DNA of 25,782 nucleotides from assembly GCA_045863035.1 (NCBI GenBank), contig BTUV01000038.1, positions 1 to 25,782 on the forward strand, written 5' to 3'. The notes under the pieces were generated by a model. The model worked only from the letters and a program-made list of their open reading frames with translations. It made no database searches and was not told the DNA's origin. Source of the stretch: H2-BAC3 sp045863035 (GTDB taxonomy: Bacteria; Bacteroidota; Ignavibacteria; Ignavibacteriales; Ignavibacteriaceae). Both the position numbers and the translations under genes were made by a program. Below, in pieces: positions 15,017-23,691 of this stretch (the stretch's first letter is position 1; the number at the start of each line of letters is the position of its first letter).

Positions 15017-17365
15017 ATGGAATATTTAGGTAATTATCAGTTAAAGGCAAAAATTGTCCCTGGGGGGGCTTGGGCTAATGTGTTCATTGCTGAAAAGGAT
15101 AATAAGGAATATATTGTAAAGGTGCTGAAGAAAAGCCACTCGGAAAGAACCGCAACAATCAGGGATTTTTTTAAAGAAGCTAATCTGCTTAAGGGTATAG
15201 GGCATCCGAATATTGTGAAGGTATATGATATCGGACCCTACAATCAGCCCCCGTATTATTTCAGTATGGAATATTACAGCAAAGGAAACCTGGATGCTTT
15301 TATCAGGGAACGGGGCCAGTTGCAGGACCGTGAAGTGATCTTTATTGCTGCTGAGGTCTGCAAAGCACTTGATTACCTTAACAGCAAGGGACACATGCAC
15401 CTCGATCTGAAACCTTCAAACATCCTCTTCAGTACTGATAACCAGGTAGTAGTTTCCGATTTCGGATCTTCGATTAATCTGAAAGATACCGGTGTGGGTA
15501 TTACACTGACTGGAACCCCGCAGTTCATGAGTCCTGAACAATTCGATGAAGCGGGGAAACTTTCATTTGCAACGGATCTCTACTCACTTGGCATAATGAT
15601 GTATGAAATGGTTACCGGGCAGCTTCCATTTCAGGGAGACTCAATGCAGCAATTGTCAGTGCTGCATAGTACGGTAAAACCTTTTCCGCCTTCACAGTTT
15701 AATTCGAATGTTTCAAAAGAACTTGAAAAGGTTATTTTAAAACTTCTTGAAAAGAAACCTCAGGACAGATTCCAGTCCGCCAGGGAACTTCAGACGAAAC
15801 TTGACTCGGTACTTGAGAAAATGGCGAAACCGGCCAGGCAACTGATGATGGTTACAGGTGCTCCCGGCAGCAAAATGCATGTAAAAAAGAAAATAGCTTC
15901 TTTCCCTGCCTCGGTTGAATATATCTCTTCTCCTTCTCCTCATGTCGTAATTGATAAACAGAGCGCATCTCCCTCAGCAGTGATGCTCGATTATAGCCCA
16001 GCTTCCGGTATTACCCTTACCATTCCCGAAGAAGTGAATATTACTGCGGGCAAGAAAAGACTCAGTGCGGGGAAGCATGCTTTCGGCAGTGACCGTTGCT
16101 ATTTTGAAATAAATGCCATTCCTGTTTCTGTAACACCTCATCATCAGACTTTCTGGCGGCAGTATATAGTTGGAGTGATTCTCTTGCTCGGCTTGAGCGC
16201 AGGAGGTCTCTACTTTGGTATGTCAGCAGTTACCAGACCTCTTCTCATTAGTAATCTGAAAATAAACCCTTCCGAACTGACTATTGACGAAGATATCAGA
16301 TTCTCTGTCAGTCTGAGTGAGGAGTTTACTCCTTATATGAAATACCAGATTAAACCGTACCGGGACAGAGGTGATGTCAGAACCTTAAACCGCGATCTGA
16401 TTAATCTTTATGATGAGGGATTTAGGGATCTTGAAAATGAACAGGAACTTTCGGTTCGAATTATTGACGAAGAAAACAACCGCCAGAGCAACTGGCTTTA
16501 TGGCAGGGTTAGTTTCAAGCGGATTACAGAATCAATACGGCTCAGGAATATACTAATTCCTTCAGCAATAACTGTCGCGACACCGGTGCAGGTTACTCTC
16601 GATTATATCAGTGCAGTTCAGGATGGTAACCTTAAATATGATTTTCAGGCAGAGACCGCCGGCAGAGTTGTTCTCCGCAAATATGAAAACATCTCGCAGA
16701 AAACTTTCCCGGTAATTCTCTTTGATCCCGGAGAATACGAACTTCGGGCCCGTATCATTGATACGGTAACAAGTGAGGTGAGTAATTTCATTGTGCACAA
16801 TGTCATGGTGAGTCCTAAGGCGCCTGAACTGAAAATTCGTTCTTTTTCTTTTAACAACAGTATTCTTGATCTCAGTTTTGATGCCTCTGGATTCAGTCTG
16901 AGCGGATCAGAAAAGTATTATATTGTGATCAACGGCAAATCAACCCATGTTAATCCGGCAGGCAATAATATTCAGTTCCCTGTGGCAGGTCTTACCTCAT
17001 TTTCATTTTTGCTCAGAATAGATGACAATGGAACCCTGATAAACAGCGCCTCGAAAACTGTTCGCAATAGTCTGATAACAGTTTCTTTTGTCTCTCCACC
17101 TGTTCTGTCTAATGGGTCTGTAAGGTTTGCTTATACATACGAACTGGATCCATCCATGAATAGTAATTCTGTAGAGCTATTCCTCCGGGTTATTGGCAGC
17201 GGACAGGGGATAATCCATAATCAGGAGGTTCCAGTCCCGGTAGTGGTTGGCGGTCTTTTTTCATATCAGCTTCCTGGCTTAGGTACTTATAAGCTGCAGT
17301 TGAGAATTAAATATCCAGGTCAGCCGGACTACCTCTCCTCCTCACAAACAGTTGCGTTCAAGTGA
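15017..17365 (+). CDS. Membrane Ser/Thr protein kinase lacking the HRD arginine
   Basis: Of 782 residues, about 7-270 form a Hanks-type kinase domain. It has the VAIK-type lysine (Lys35), a helix-C Glu54, a DFG at 148-150 and the activation-segment end GTPQFMSPEQ. Two departures stand out. The catalytic loop reads HLDLKPSN (128-135), with Leu in place of the HRD Arg. The glycine-rich loop reads VPGGAWANV, with Pro where the first Gly is expected. Asp130, Lys132 and Asn135 are kept, so activity remains possible but not regulated through the usual HRD arginine. A linker with beta character (270-372) leads to a transmembrane helix (382-404). About 375 extracytoplasmic residues follow with several beta modules and no PASTA repeats. 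It is likely a sensor kinase. Its TGA overlaps the next kinase's start. Confidence 0.93.
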   Translation: MEYLGNYQLKAKIVPGGAWANVFIAEKDNKEYIVKVLKKSHSERTATIRDFFKEANLLKGIGHPNIVKVYDIGPYNQPPYYFSMEYYSKGNLDAFIRERGQLQDREVIFIAAEVCKALDYLNSKGHMHLDLKPSNILFSTDNQVVVSDFGSSINLKDTGVGITLTGTPQFMSPEQFDEAGKLSFATDLYSLGIMMYEMVTGQLPFQGDSMQQLSVLHSTVKPFPPSQFNSNVSKELEKVILKLLEKKPQDRFQSARELQTKLDSVLEKMAKPARQLMMVTGAPGSKMHVKKKIASFPASVEYISSPSPHVVIDKQSASPSAVMLDYSPASGITLTIPEEVNITAGKKRLSAGKHAFGSDRCYFEINAIPVSVTPHHQTFWRQYIVGVILLLGLSAGGLYFGMSAVTRPLLISNLKINPSELTIDEDIRFSVSLSEEFTPYMKYQIKPYRDRGDVRTLNRDLINLYDEGFRDLENEQELSVRIIDEENNRQSNWLYGRVSFKRITESIRLRNILIPSAITVATPVQVTLDYISAVQDGNLKYDFQAETAGRVVLRKYENISQKTFPVILFDPGEYELRARIIDTVTSEVSNFIVHNVMVSPKAPELKIRSFSFNNSILDLSFDASGFSLSGSEKYYIVINGKSTHVNPAGNNIQFPVAGLTSFSFLLRIDDNGTLINSASKTVRNSLITVSFVSPPVLSNGSVRFAYTYELDPSMNSNSVELFLRVIGSGQGIIHNQEVPVPVVVGGLFSYQLPGLGTYKLQLRIKYPGQPDYLSSSQTVAFK

Positions 17366-18699
17366 TGGGCTCTATTAATAATTACAGAGTTATTAAACCT
17401 CTTGGTGAAGGTGCGATGGCAAATGTTTACCTCGTCGAAGATCAGCAGGGCCGGCGCTTTGCCATCAAGGAACTCAAAGAAGAACATGCAGCTGACAGGA
17501 ATAAGCGTATCCGGTTCCACAACGAAGCTTTGATTATTAAAGATTATAATCATCCGAATATTATCAGGGTCATTGAAATTGCAAAAAAAATGCAGTTTCG
17601 CAATAACAGGGGAAGCTATTCGAACTATGCTTATGTTATGGAATATTGCCCTGGTCTGTCGCTGAAGGACTATATAAACAGCAAACCTGGTAAAGTACTT
17701 TCACCTCGCGAGATAAACAGTCTCTTTTCAAAAATTCTTGATGCACTTGACTACTGCCATCAGAAAAAAGTATATCACCGTGATCTCAAACCGGCAAATA
17801 TTCTCCTGAAGAAACATGGGGAAAAGCTTGCTCCGGTACTCACTGACTTTGGAGTTGCTAAAACATTTGATGTCCGCATTACAAGGGGTGAGGATCTGAC
17901 AAGAGAAGTTACTTTGCTCGGCGCACCGGCGTATATGTCTCCTGAGCAGATAACCAGCCCCGGTGATGTTACAGCTAAAAGCGACTTATATTCAATCGGG
18001 ATTATTTTATATGAAGCAGTCACCGGCGAGCGCCCTTTCAAGGGAAGCAGATCAGAGATTATTCAGCAGCAGTTGGGCAGTTCGCCGGTCCCTCCGACAA
18101 GGCTGAGAAATGGAATCGATGCAGGTCTGGAGAAACTCATTCTCCGTCTTCTTGAAAAAAATCCTTCCAAAAGACCAACGAGCGCAGCCGAAGCACGGCA
18201 GATGCTTGAACAGACAACCACTGAGCTGAAAAAATCGGCAACATCGGTATCAACTGATACGATGTTCAGCAGAACGGTACATATAAGCTCCATTGTTCAG
18301 ATCGACAACGGACGCCCGGTAAGAAAAATGCAGTTCGAAAAACTCCCGGTAATTATTGGTAAAACTATAATCAACCAGCCGGGTGGTTTGCGCGAATTTT
18401 TTCCTGTTGCCACCAACTCGCAGGCAATACTGTCAAAACATGCAGAAATACTTGTTACTGCTGAACAAAAATATTACATCAGGGAAATGTCCGGACAGAA
18501 ATTGTTTGTTAATACCGCGGTCATCAGAAATGATATATATCCGCTTGATCCCGGGAAAAACCGGGTGAGACTTCCCAATGGCACCTGGCTTGAAATTTCT
18601 GTCCGGAAATCTGCCGTAGCGAATCCGGTTGGCTATCTGATCCTCATTGCGGGGATAATTATCGCTCTTGTTACTGTACTCAAACTAATTGCTGGATGA
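17365..18699 (+). CDS. Canonical Ser/Thr protein kinase with FHA-like domain and C-terminal membrane tail
   Basis: This 444-residue protein starts at an ATG that overlaps the previous stop by one base (TGATG); a GTG three bases upstream is also in frame. Residues 7-285 are a full Hanks kinase: LGEGAMANV loop, Lys35, Glu54, HRDLKPAN at 138-145, DFG at 161-163, and APAYMSPEQ. The RD motif is intact, unlike the kinase upstream. Residues about 325-414 look like a degenerate FHA domain: IIGK, ILSKHAEI with the SxxH positions, but no NG. A hydrophobic helix at about 423-441 ends the protein, so the kinase faces the cytoplasm and is tail-anchored with almost nothing outside. It would depend on partners, perhaps the upstream kinase or the VWA protein, for a signal. 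Confidence 0.94.
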   Translation: MGSINNYRVIKPLGEGAMANVYLVEDQQGRRFAIKELKEEHAADRNKRIRFHNEALIIKDYNHPNIIRVIEIAKKMQFRNNRGSYSNYAYVMEYCPGLSLKDYINSKPGKVLSPREINSLFSKILDALDYCHQKKVYHRDLKPANILLKKHGEKLAPVLTDFGVAKTFDVRITRGEDLTREVTLLGAPAYMSPEQITSPGDVTAKSDLYSIGIILYEAVTGERPFKGSRSEIIQQQLGSSPVPPTRLRNGIDAGLEKLILRLLEKNPSKRPTSAAEARQMLEQTTTELKKSATSVSTDTMFSRTVHISSIVQIDNGRPVRKMQFEKLPVIIGKTIINQPGGLREFFPVATNSQAILSKHAEILVTAEQKYYIREMSGQKLFVNTAVIRNDIYPLDPGKNRVRLPNGTWLEISVRKSAVANPVGYLILIAGIIIALVTVLKLIAG

Positions 18700-18703
18700 G
18701 GAG
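18699..18703 (+). promoter_or_regulatory. Strong ribosome binding site supporting a GTG start
   Basis: AGGAG overlaps the kinase TGA stop by one base and lies five bases before the GTG at 18709. It explains how the VWA gene starts at GTG with no ATG nearby and suggests coupling to the kinase gene. Confidence 0.7.
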
Positions 18704-18708
18704 TCCCC

Positions 18709-20181
18709 GTGAAAAATAATCTGTTGGCAATTTCTTTTTTGACCCTGCTATTCGTGGCTGCATTGAAACCGCAGGACTGGAAAGTCAAAATTAGTGAAGT
18801 TGATACTGCGCAATTTCCGCGGTTAACGGTCAGGTTAAATCTTTTTGACAATAAGGCTTTTTTTATAAAGGATCTCCAGAAAAGAGATATACGGCTCTTC
18901 GAAGATAAAAAACCGGTAAGTGAATTTTCCCTTGATATCCGGAAAAATCAGAAACCGCTTAAACTTGTTATCCTGCTCGATGTAAGCGGCAGCATGAAAG
19001 GAGTGAAATTTGACAGTCTTAAAATTGCACTCAATGAATTTCTCTCTGTACTTGATGGACAGGATGAGTGTGCAATGGTCACCTTCAGTGATAATGTGAG
19101 TGTGCTTTCAAATTTTACCACTGAATATTTTACACTTTCACCACTGATAACTAATATAAAACTTGGTCCTCTGACCAGAATGAATGACGGTATAATTGAA
19201 TCTGCAAAATTGTTTTCAGCATTCGAAAATAGCAGAAATGCGATATTACTGATTACTGATGGTAAGGATGAAGGGAGCGTTTTTAATCTGCAGTCTGCAA
19301 TTGAAAGGGTGCAGTCGAAAAAAATTGAAGTACTTTCAATAGCACTCGGTGTTGATGCCGATCTCTATAGTCTCAGTAGCATAACAAAAGAAACAGGAGG
19401 ATCATACTCAGGGAGGATTGACCCTCAGGAGCTCAGGTTTGTTATTGGTAATATCTATGAAAACCTGAAAAAGAATTATGAAATTTCTTTCCGGACACCC
19501 GATTCCCTAAACACAACTGAAGGTTCAAAAAGGAAAATTGGGGTTCAGATAAGTTACCTGGGCGAAAGTGGCAATGATGAAGCTGAGTATATTCTGCCGA
19601 AGCGTCAGATAAAAGCCATAACTCATCTTATTGTGTATATTGCAATTGGACTCGGAGTGTTAAGTCTTTTACTTATCCTGATTTATTTTTTGCAGAGAAA
19701 AAAACAGCAAGATCAGATGTATCTCGGACTCTCCTCAACTGATCATATCACCGGCCTTGATTCCGGTGGCGGAACGGACGACGCTGACTCAGACGACGAT
19801 GAAACCGGTTGGGAAGAGGAATTTAACCGACAGATTAAAGAAAAAAAGACTGTCGTTGTGAATAAGGGGAAATACCAAACAGTTAATTTGCTCGGGTACT
19901 TAATCATGCGAAGCAGAAAATACGGCATGCAGGTATATGAATTGAAACAACGGGAAGTTGTCATAGGCAGGGCGGATTCCTGTGATATCGTTATAGATGA
20001 TGATGAGGTTTCTAAACAGAATACAAAAGTCAGGATTGTTGGTAATCAGTATTTTGTTGACGATATGGGCAGCGCAAATGGCACATTGATAAACGATACA
20101 CAAACCTATCATTCAGAATTGAAGGATGGAGACGTGATAAAAATAAATGACCATGAGTTTGTCTTTAAATGCATCTCATAG
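18709..20181 (+). CDS. VWA-transmembrane-FHA protein
   Basis: This 490-residue protein has a GTG start. It has an N-terminal signal peptide or signal anchor (about 4-19). A strand region (about 24-80, ending in DIRLFEDKKPVSEF) is typical of the start of VWFA-related proteins. A von Willebrand A domain (about 84-260) has an intact MIDAS: DVSGSM at 91-96, Thr156 and ITDGKDEG with Asp184. A transmembrane helix lies at about 304-327. A cytoplasmic acidic linker with DDADSDDDE (about 343-370) is followed by an FHA domain (about 408-487) with VIGRADSCD and GSANGTLIN. The FHA His is Asn (EVSKQNTKV), so phosphopeptide recognition may differ. The outer VWA domain could bind a protein through a metal ion while the inner FHA reads kinase output. 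This would be a bridge between surface ligand and kinase. Confidence 0.93.
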   Translation: MKNNLLAISFLTLLFVAALKPQDWKVKISEVDTAQFPRLTVRLNLFDNKAFFIKDLQKRDIRLFEDKKPVSEFSLDIRKNQKPLKLVILLDVSGSMKGVKFDSLKIALNEFLSVLDGQDECAMVTFSDNVSVLSNFTTEYFTLSPLITNIKLGPLTRMNDGIIESAKLFSAFENSRNAILLITDGKDEGSVFNLQSAIERVQSKKIEVLSIALGVDADLYSLSSITKETGGSYSGRIDPQELRFVIGNIYENLKKNYEISFRTPDSLNTTEGSKRKIGVQISYLGESGNDEAEYILPKRQIKAITHLIVYIAIGLGVLSLLLILIYFLQRKKQQDQMYLGLSSTDHITGLDSGGGTDDADSDDDETGWEEEFNRQIKEKKTVVVNKGKYQTVNLLGYLIMRSRKYGMQVYELKQREVVIGRADSCDIVIDDDEVSKQNTKVRIVGNQYFVDDMGSANGTLINDTQTYHSELKDGDVIKINDHEFVFKCIS

Positions 20182-20185
20182 CCGT

Positions 20186-21229
20186 ATGAAATTCATCCAA
20201 CACAAAACTGCACTGTTTTCAGTGACAGTGGCATTGTTTTTTTTAACGGTTATCGGTTGCGCAAAGATATCAGGAAGAAAATTTGAAAAAATAACAGGCG
20301 TTCTCTCCGGTAATCTCCTTGTGTTGGGCGCTGAAAAAGTGCAGGTTAAACTTGCCGGTGTCTCTGATACAGAAAATTCTTCAGCTTTTTTGTCTGAAAA
20401 ATTGGCCGGTAAATATGCTCGTCTGGTTGTTGACCAGTCTGCTCCTCCTGCCTCTGGAATAAAAACTGGCTATCTGGTTCTTAAAAACGGTACCTGCATC
20501 AACTCATTTCTTTTGCGGAATAAAATTGCAAAAATTGATGTTGGCTATAATTTTGACAGTCTTCTTGCCTACCGCATATTCAGTTCTGAAACTGTTTCCC
20601 TCAATGGTTTTACCATTGCCTCTATGGAAAATCGCCACAGGAAAGATTTGCCTGAGATAGTAAGTGAATCTGAATCTTCTGTTTTTATTATTAAAAATTT
20701 TAATCGGCGTGGCAAGTTGGTTGGAGTTGGTACTGGTTTCTTTATAGGTGATAATAATACAGCCATTTCGAATGCGCATGTCTTTGAGAATGGAGCATAT
20801 CAGAAAATTCATCTGTTCGACGGTACAGTTCTTGATGTTACCGGTAAAATCTATGCTAACGCGGAACTGGATTACATTGTATTCCGTACGGACAACCTAA
20901 AAGTATATAAGCCACTGAAAATCAGTTCTTCCCCTGGAGTCCGTGGAGAGGATATTATCGTAATCGGCAATCCCCGTGGTCTTGAAAGCACGATTAGCCG
21001 GGGCATTATCTCTGCCTTTAGAAAGTATCAGGATGATCCAAAAGGTATTATACAGATCGATGCTGCTATCTCAGCTGGCAGCAGCGGCAGTCCGGTTATC
21101 AATATGTACGGGGAAGTCATAGGAATTGCTACAGCTAAAATTCTTGATTGCGAAAGCTGCAATTTGAGCATCAGTTTGACATTGGTGCAGCGCAACATCC
21201 TCGCCTTGTCAATGCTGGTAAATAAATAG
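20186..21229 (+). CDS. Lipoprotein trypsin-like serine protease with SNase-like N-terminal domain
   Basis: This 347-residue protein starts at the ATG at 20186, four bases after the VWA stop. That start gives a clean lipoprotein signal with lipobox VIGC (Cys25). The in-frame ATG at 20147 inside the previous gene would put a polar stretch before it. Residues about 35-122 resemble a staphylococcal nuclease-like (OB) fold: VQVKLAGVSD and GYLVLKNGTCINSFLL echo the RL.GID and G..VN..L strands. I see no nuclease active-site arginines. Residues about 160-345 are a chymotrypsin-fold protease of the HtrA type: SNAHVF (His198), DYIVF (Asp229) and IDAAISAGSSGSPV (Ser300). There is no PDZ domain. It probably works in the periplasm, attached to a membrane, and may process or quality-control the exported cluster proteins. 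Confidence 0.9.
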   Translation: MKFIQHKTALFSVTVALFFLTVIGCAKISGRKFEKITGVLSGNLLVLGAEKVQVKLAGVSDTENSSAFLSEKLAGKYARLVVDQSAPPASGIKTGYLVLKNGTCINSFLLRNKIAKIDVGYNFDSLLAYRIFSSETVSLNGFTIASMENRHRKDLPEIVSESESSVFIIKNFNRRGKLVGVGTGFFIGDNNTAISNAHVFENGAYQKIHLFDGTVLDVTGKIYANAELDYIVFRTDNLKVYKPLKISSSPGVRGEDIIVIGNPRGLESTISRGIISAFRKYQDDPKGIIQIDAAISAGSSGSPVINMYGEVIGIATAKILDCESCNLSISLTLVQRNILALSMLVNK

Positions 21230-21255
21230 TAATATAATACTGGTAGAGCTGATAT

Positions 21256-23682
21256 ATGCATAATTGGAAAACGCCTCTGATGTATATACTGGTTCTGATT
21301 TCGGTTATCCTGCTCGCCGGATGCGGGAAAAAGTATTTCAGAATGGGAGAGCGGACAGAAATTTCCCTTATCTATACGGTTCCGCCGTCGTATCATGCAA
21401 AGAAGCTTGTATTGGTCGCGGGTGGTCAAACGGTGCCTCTCAAAAAAGATGCTTTCAGCCTGCGGGTATCATCTGTTTCTGCTCAGATGATTAGTATTAA
21501 CGATGATTATGGCAATCCGGTTATGATGTCTATTGCCAATGCAGGGAATACGGGGACCTCGGTAAGAATAGATGAACTCACCACAGCTGAATCGGTCGTT
21601 TTTATGAACCCATTCTTACTGACCACTGATCCGGCTGAAACGGAAATGGTAAAAAGACGTATTCGTTCAGCCTCTTCCTTTCCGGCCTTGGTTCACTATA
21701 TTACCGCACAAATTAGGGTCGGGCAGTTCAGTGTTGATTATAGGAATAAAGACTTGTTTTCCCTTGTAGATTCGGTTTTACAGGAAGTTATTGAAGGATT
21801 AGCCTCTGGCAGCGCAGTCAATGATCCTCAAGGAGGCCACCCGAACACCGCTGCAGTGATGCAGTCCGATAATCATGGTGGCTCTTTTACCCCTGTTTAT
21901 GCTTCAGGTTTGTTCGTTCGCAGTGATGCAACTGCTCAGCGTGTAAGTTTTTTCCCGGATTATCAGTCAAATAATCTGGAGGTCAAAAAACTGTATGAAG
22001 AAGGGGATAAGACCGGCTTCCTTTTTCGGAATTATGCCAGGAGATGGATAGCGGTCTACAAAAAGAATAATGAAGGATTTGTCAGCGATACTTATGTTGA
22101 TATAATCCCTTCTGTTGATAAAAGTCTGGTGTCTCTTCTGATCAGTCAGGGAATGGATGGTTTTGAGGAGAGTACAAAACATGAATTCCTTAAAAGTGAG
22201 GGTGAGGTTCAGTATCAGTTTTATGGTCCCGGTAATATGCTGGTCGGTTTGAATGAGCGAGAACGGGAAAAGGTCATAACGCCTGTTGTGTTGAGTGCTG
22301 TTTTTGATATGTTTGTACCAATGCTTGAACTGGTCAGCGGCTTTCAGTGCGATATGAGCCTGAGGGGCCGTCCTTTCAGCCATCCTTTCAGTGAACTCAT
22401 AAAACTTTCTGTCAGACAGGTTTTCGTTTCTGGTTCTGTCATACGGTTGACAAAATATATTAACAATAATGAATATGGGAAGTTTGTTGTTGAAGTGAGT
22501 AAAATTGTTTTTCAGGTGATGTTGAACAATAAGACTCTCTTCAGAGATGCACTTTTGAAAGTTCTGCCCCATGGAGCCGCCACAGCTTTTCTTAAAAACT
22601 GGCTCTGGCCGGTTAGGTTACTGGCCGCAGTTTCTTCAGTTGCTAATATCTTCTCCGCTGCACTCGTGTACAGGGATAATGGTGCCTTTTCATCAATTAC
22701 CATTAGAAGCGGAGAGTTTGCGCATGTGATTATCTCCGGGAGGGTTTTGACTGAAGGTGTACCTGTACCTGGAATGCTGGTAAAAATCACCGATAAGCGA
22801 GGAGCATTCGCCGGCTCTGGAATTACAAACGGAGGAGGGTTTTTTCGTCTGACGATACCGAAAGCAGACTACAATCTCGTTATTCAGTCTATCAATTATG
22901 AAAAAATTGAAAAGCCCCTTTATCAAAGCTCATTTTTGAAAAATCAAATTGATTGCGGAACGATTGCCTTGGTAAATAAAAGCTCTCGAAGAATTGCCGG
23001 ATTGGTCAAAGATGCTACTACGGATCTCCCTCTTTCTGGAGTAAAAATAGAAATCAAAATGGGCAGAAATAATCCTGCTGCACCGGTTGTGAATACTGTT
23101 TATTCAAATGCTTCCGGGGTTTTTGAATTTTCATCTTCACCTCTGCTTGATTTTACGTTTTTTCTTTCAAAAGATAATTATACCCCTGAGAGTATTACTT
23201 CCGATTTACTTCCGGAAGACAAACTCAGTCTTCAGATCGTGATGTCTCCGGTTCTGCAAAGTAATGAAACATACAGGATCGTGTTGACATGGGGGAGTTC
23301 TCCGTGTGACCTTGATTCCCATTTGAAGATTCCGGAGAACACTGCTCCGGCAGGTCATATTTTTTATCGGGACAAAGGTAATGAAAATGATTTCCCCTTT
23401 GCTACTCTCGATATTGATGACAGGAATGGAAATGGACCTGAAACTATTACAATCAATACAGCATTACCCGGTATGTATTACTACTCTGTGCATCAGTATT
23501 CTTCAGATGGAAACCTGCCACTGTCTGATGCAGTTGTCAAATTGTATTCATCCGCAGGACTTGTGAGACAGTTTACACTCCCGGTTGGAAACTCCGGAAG
23601 GTGGTGGCATATTTTTTCATTGAATGCTGCGACCGGACAAATCCAGATAATTAATAGGATAAATGACGAATCAATTCAGTAG
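21256..23682 (+). CDS. Large lipoprotein with carboxypeptidase-regulatory-like repeats and DUF2135-like end
   Basis: This 808-residue protein has a lipobox LLAGC (Cys23). Residues about 30-490 contain mixed helical and beta sequence I do not recognise. Two carboxypeptidase regulatory-like beta domains follow: one from about 490 (SGRVLTEGVPVPGMLVKI, then GGGFFRLTIP) and one from about 578 (AGLVKDATTDLPLSGVKI, then SGVFEFSS). From about 672 to the end the sequence fits DUF2135/YfaP-like proteins: RIVLTWGSSPCDLDSHL, LDIDDRNGNGPE, PGMYYYSV and a late WWHIF. It is predicted to be a membrane-anchored envelope protein. DUF2135-type domains often accompany VWA and surface proteins, which fits the VWA gene two genes upstream. 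The role is unknown. No strong ribosome binding site is visible before the ATG. Confidence 0.88.
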   Translation: MHNWKTPLMYILVLISVILLAGCGKKYFRMGERTEISLIYTVPPSYHAKKLVLVAGGQTVPLKKDAFSLRVSSVSAQMISINDDYGNPVMMSIANAGNTGTSVRIDELTTAESVVFMNPFLLTTDPAETEMVKRRIRSASSFPALVHYITAQIRVGQFSVDYRNKDLFSLVDSVLQEVIEGLASGSAVNDPQGGHPNTAAVMQSDNHGGSFTPVYASGLFVRSDATAQRVSFFPDYQSNNLEVKKLYEEGDKTGFLFRNYARRWIAVYKKNNEGFVSDTYVDIIPSVDKSLVSLLISQGMDGFEESTKHEFLKSEGEVQYQFYGPGNMLVGLNEREREKVITPVVLSAVFDMFVPMLELVSGFQCDMSLRGRPFSHPFSELIKLSVRQVFVSGSVIRLTKYINNNEYGKFVVEVSKIVFQVMLNNKTLFRDALLKVLPHGAATAFLKNWLWPVRLLAAVSSVANIFSAALVYRDNGAFSSITIRSGEFAHVIISGRVLTEGVPVPGMLVKITDKRGAFAGSGITNGGGFFRLTIPKADYNLVIQSINYEKIEKPLYQSSFLKNQIDCGTIALVNKSSRRIAGLVKDATTDLPLSGVKIEIKMGRNNPAAPVVNTVYSNASGVFEFSSSPLLDFTFFLSKDNYTPESITSDLLPEDKLSLQIVMSPVLQSNETYRIVLTWGSSPCDLDSHLKIPENTAPAGHIFYRDKGNENDFPFATLDIDDRNGNGPETITINTALPGMYYYSVHQYSSDGNLPLSDAVVKLYSSAGLVRQFTLPVGNSGRWWHIFSLNAATGQIQIINRINDESIQ

Positions 23683-23691
23683 GAGATAATT

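Noticed and set aside
11021..18699. Type VI secretion system control genes
   Set aside because: Kinase, PP2C and FHA genes resemble that module, but there is no TssB/C, TssJ/L/M, Hcp, VgrG or ClpV-like gene in the window.
21206..21238. TTGTCA and TATAAT before the large lipoprotein gene as an internal sigma-70 promoter
   Set aside because: Spacing is 21 bp rather than about 17, and this group generally uses a different -7 consensus.
21967..22572. Minus-strand 201-codon frame opposite the large lipoprotein
   Set aside because: Antisense shadow of a gene with a clear lipobox and domains; no start signal or family motif.
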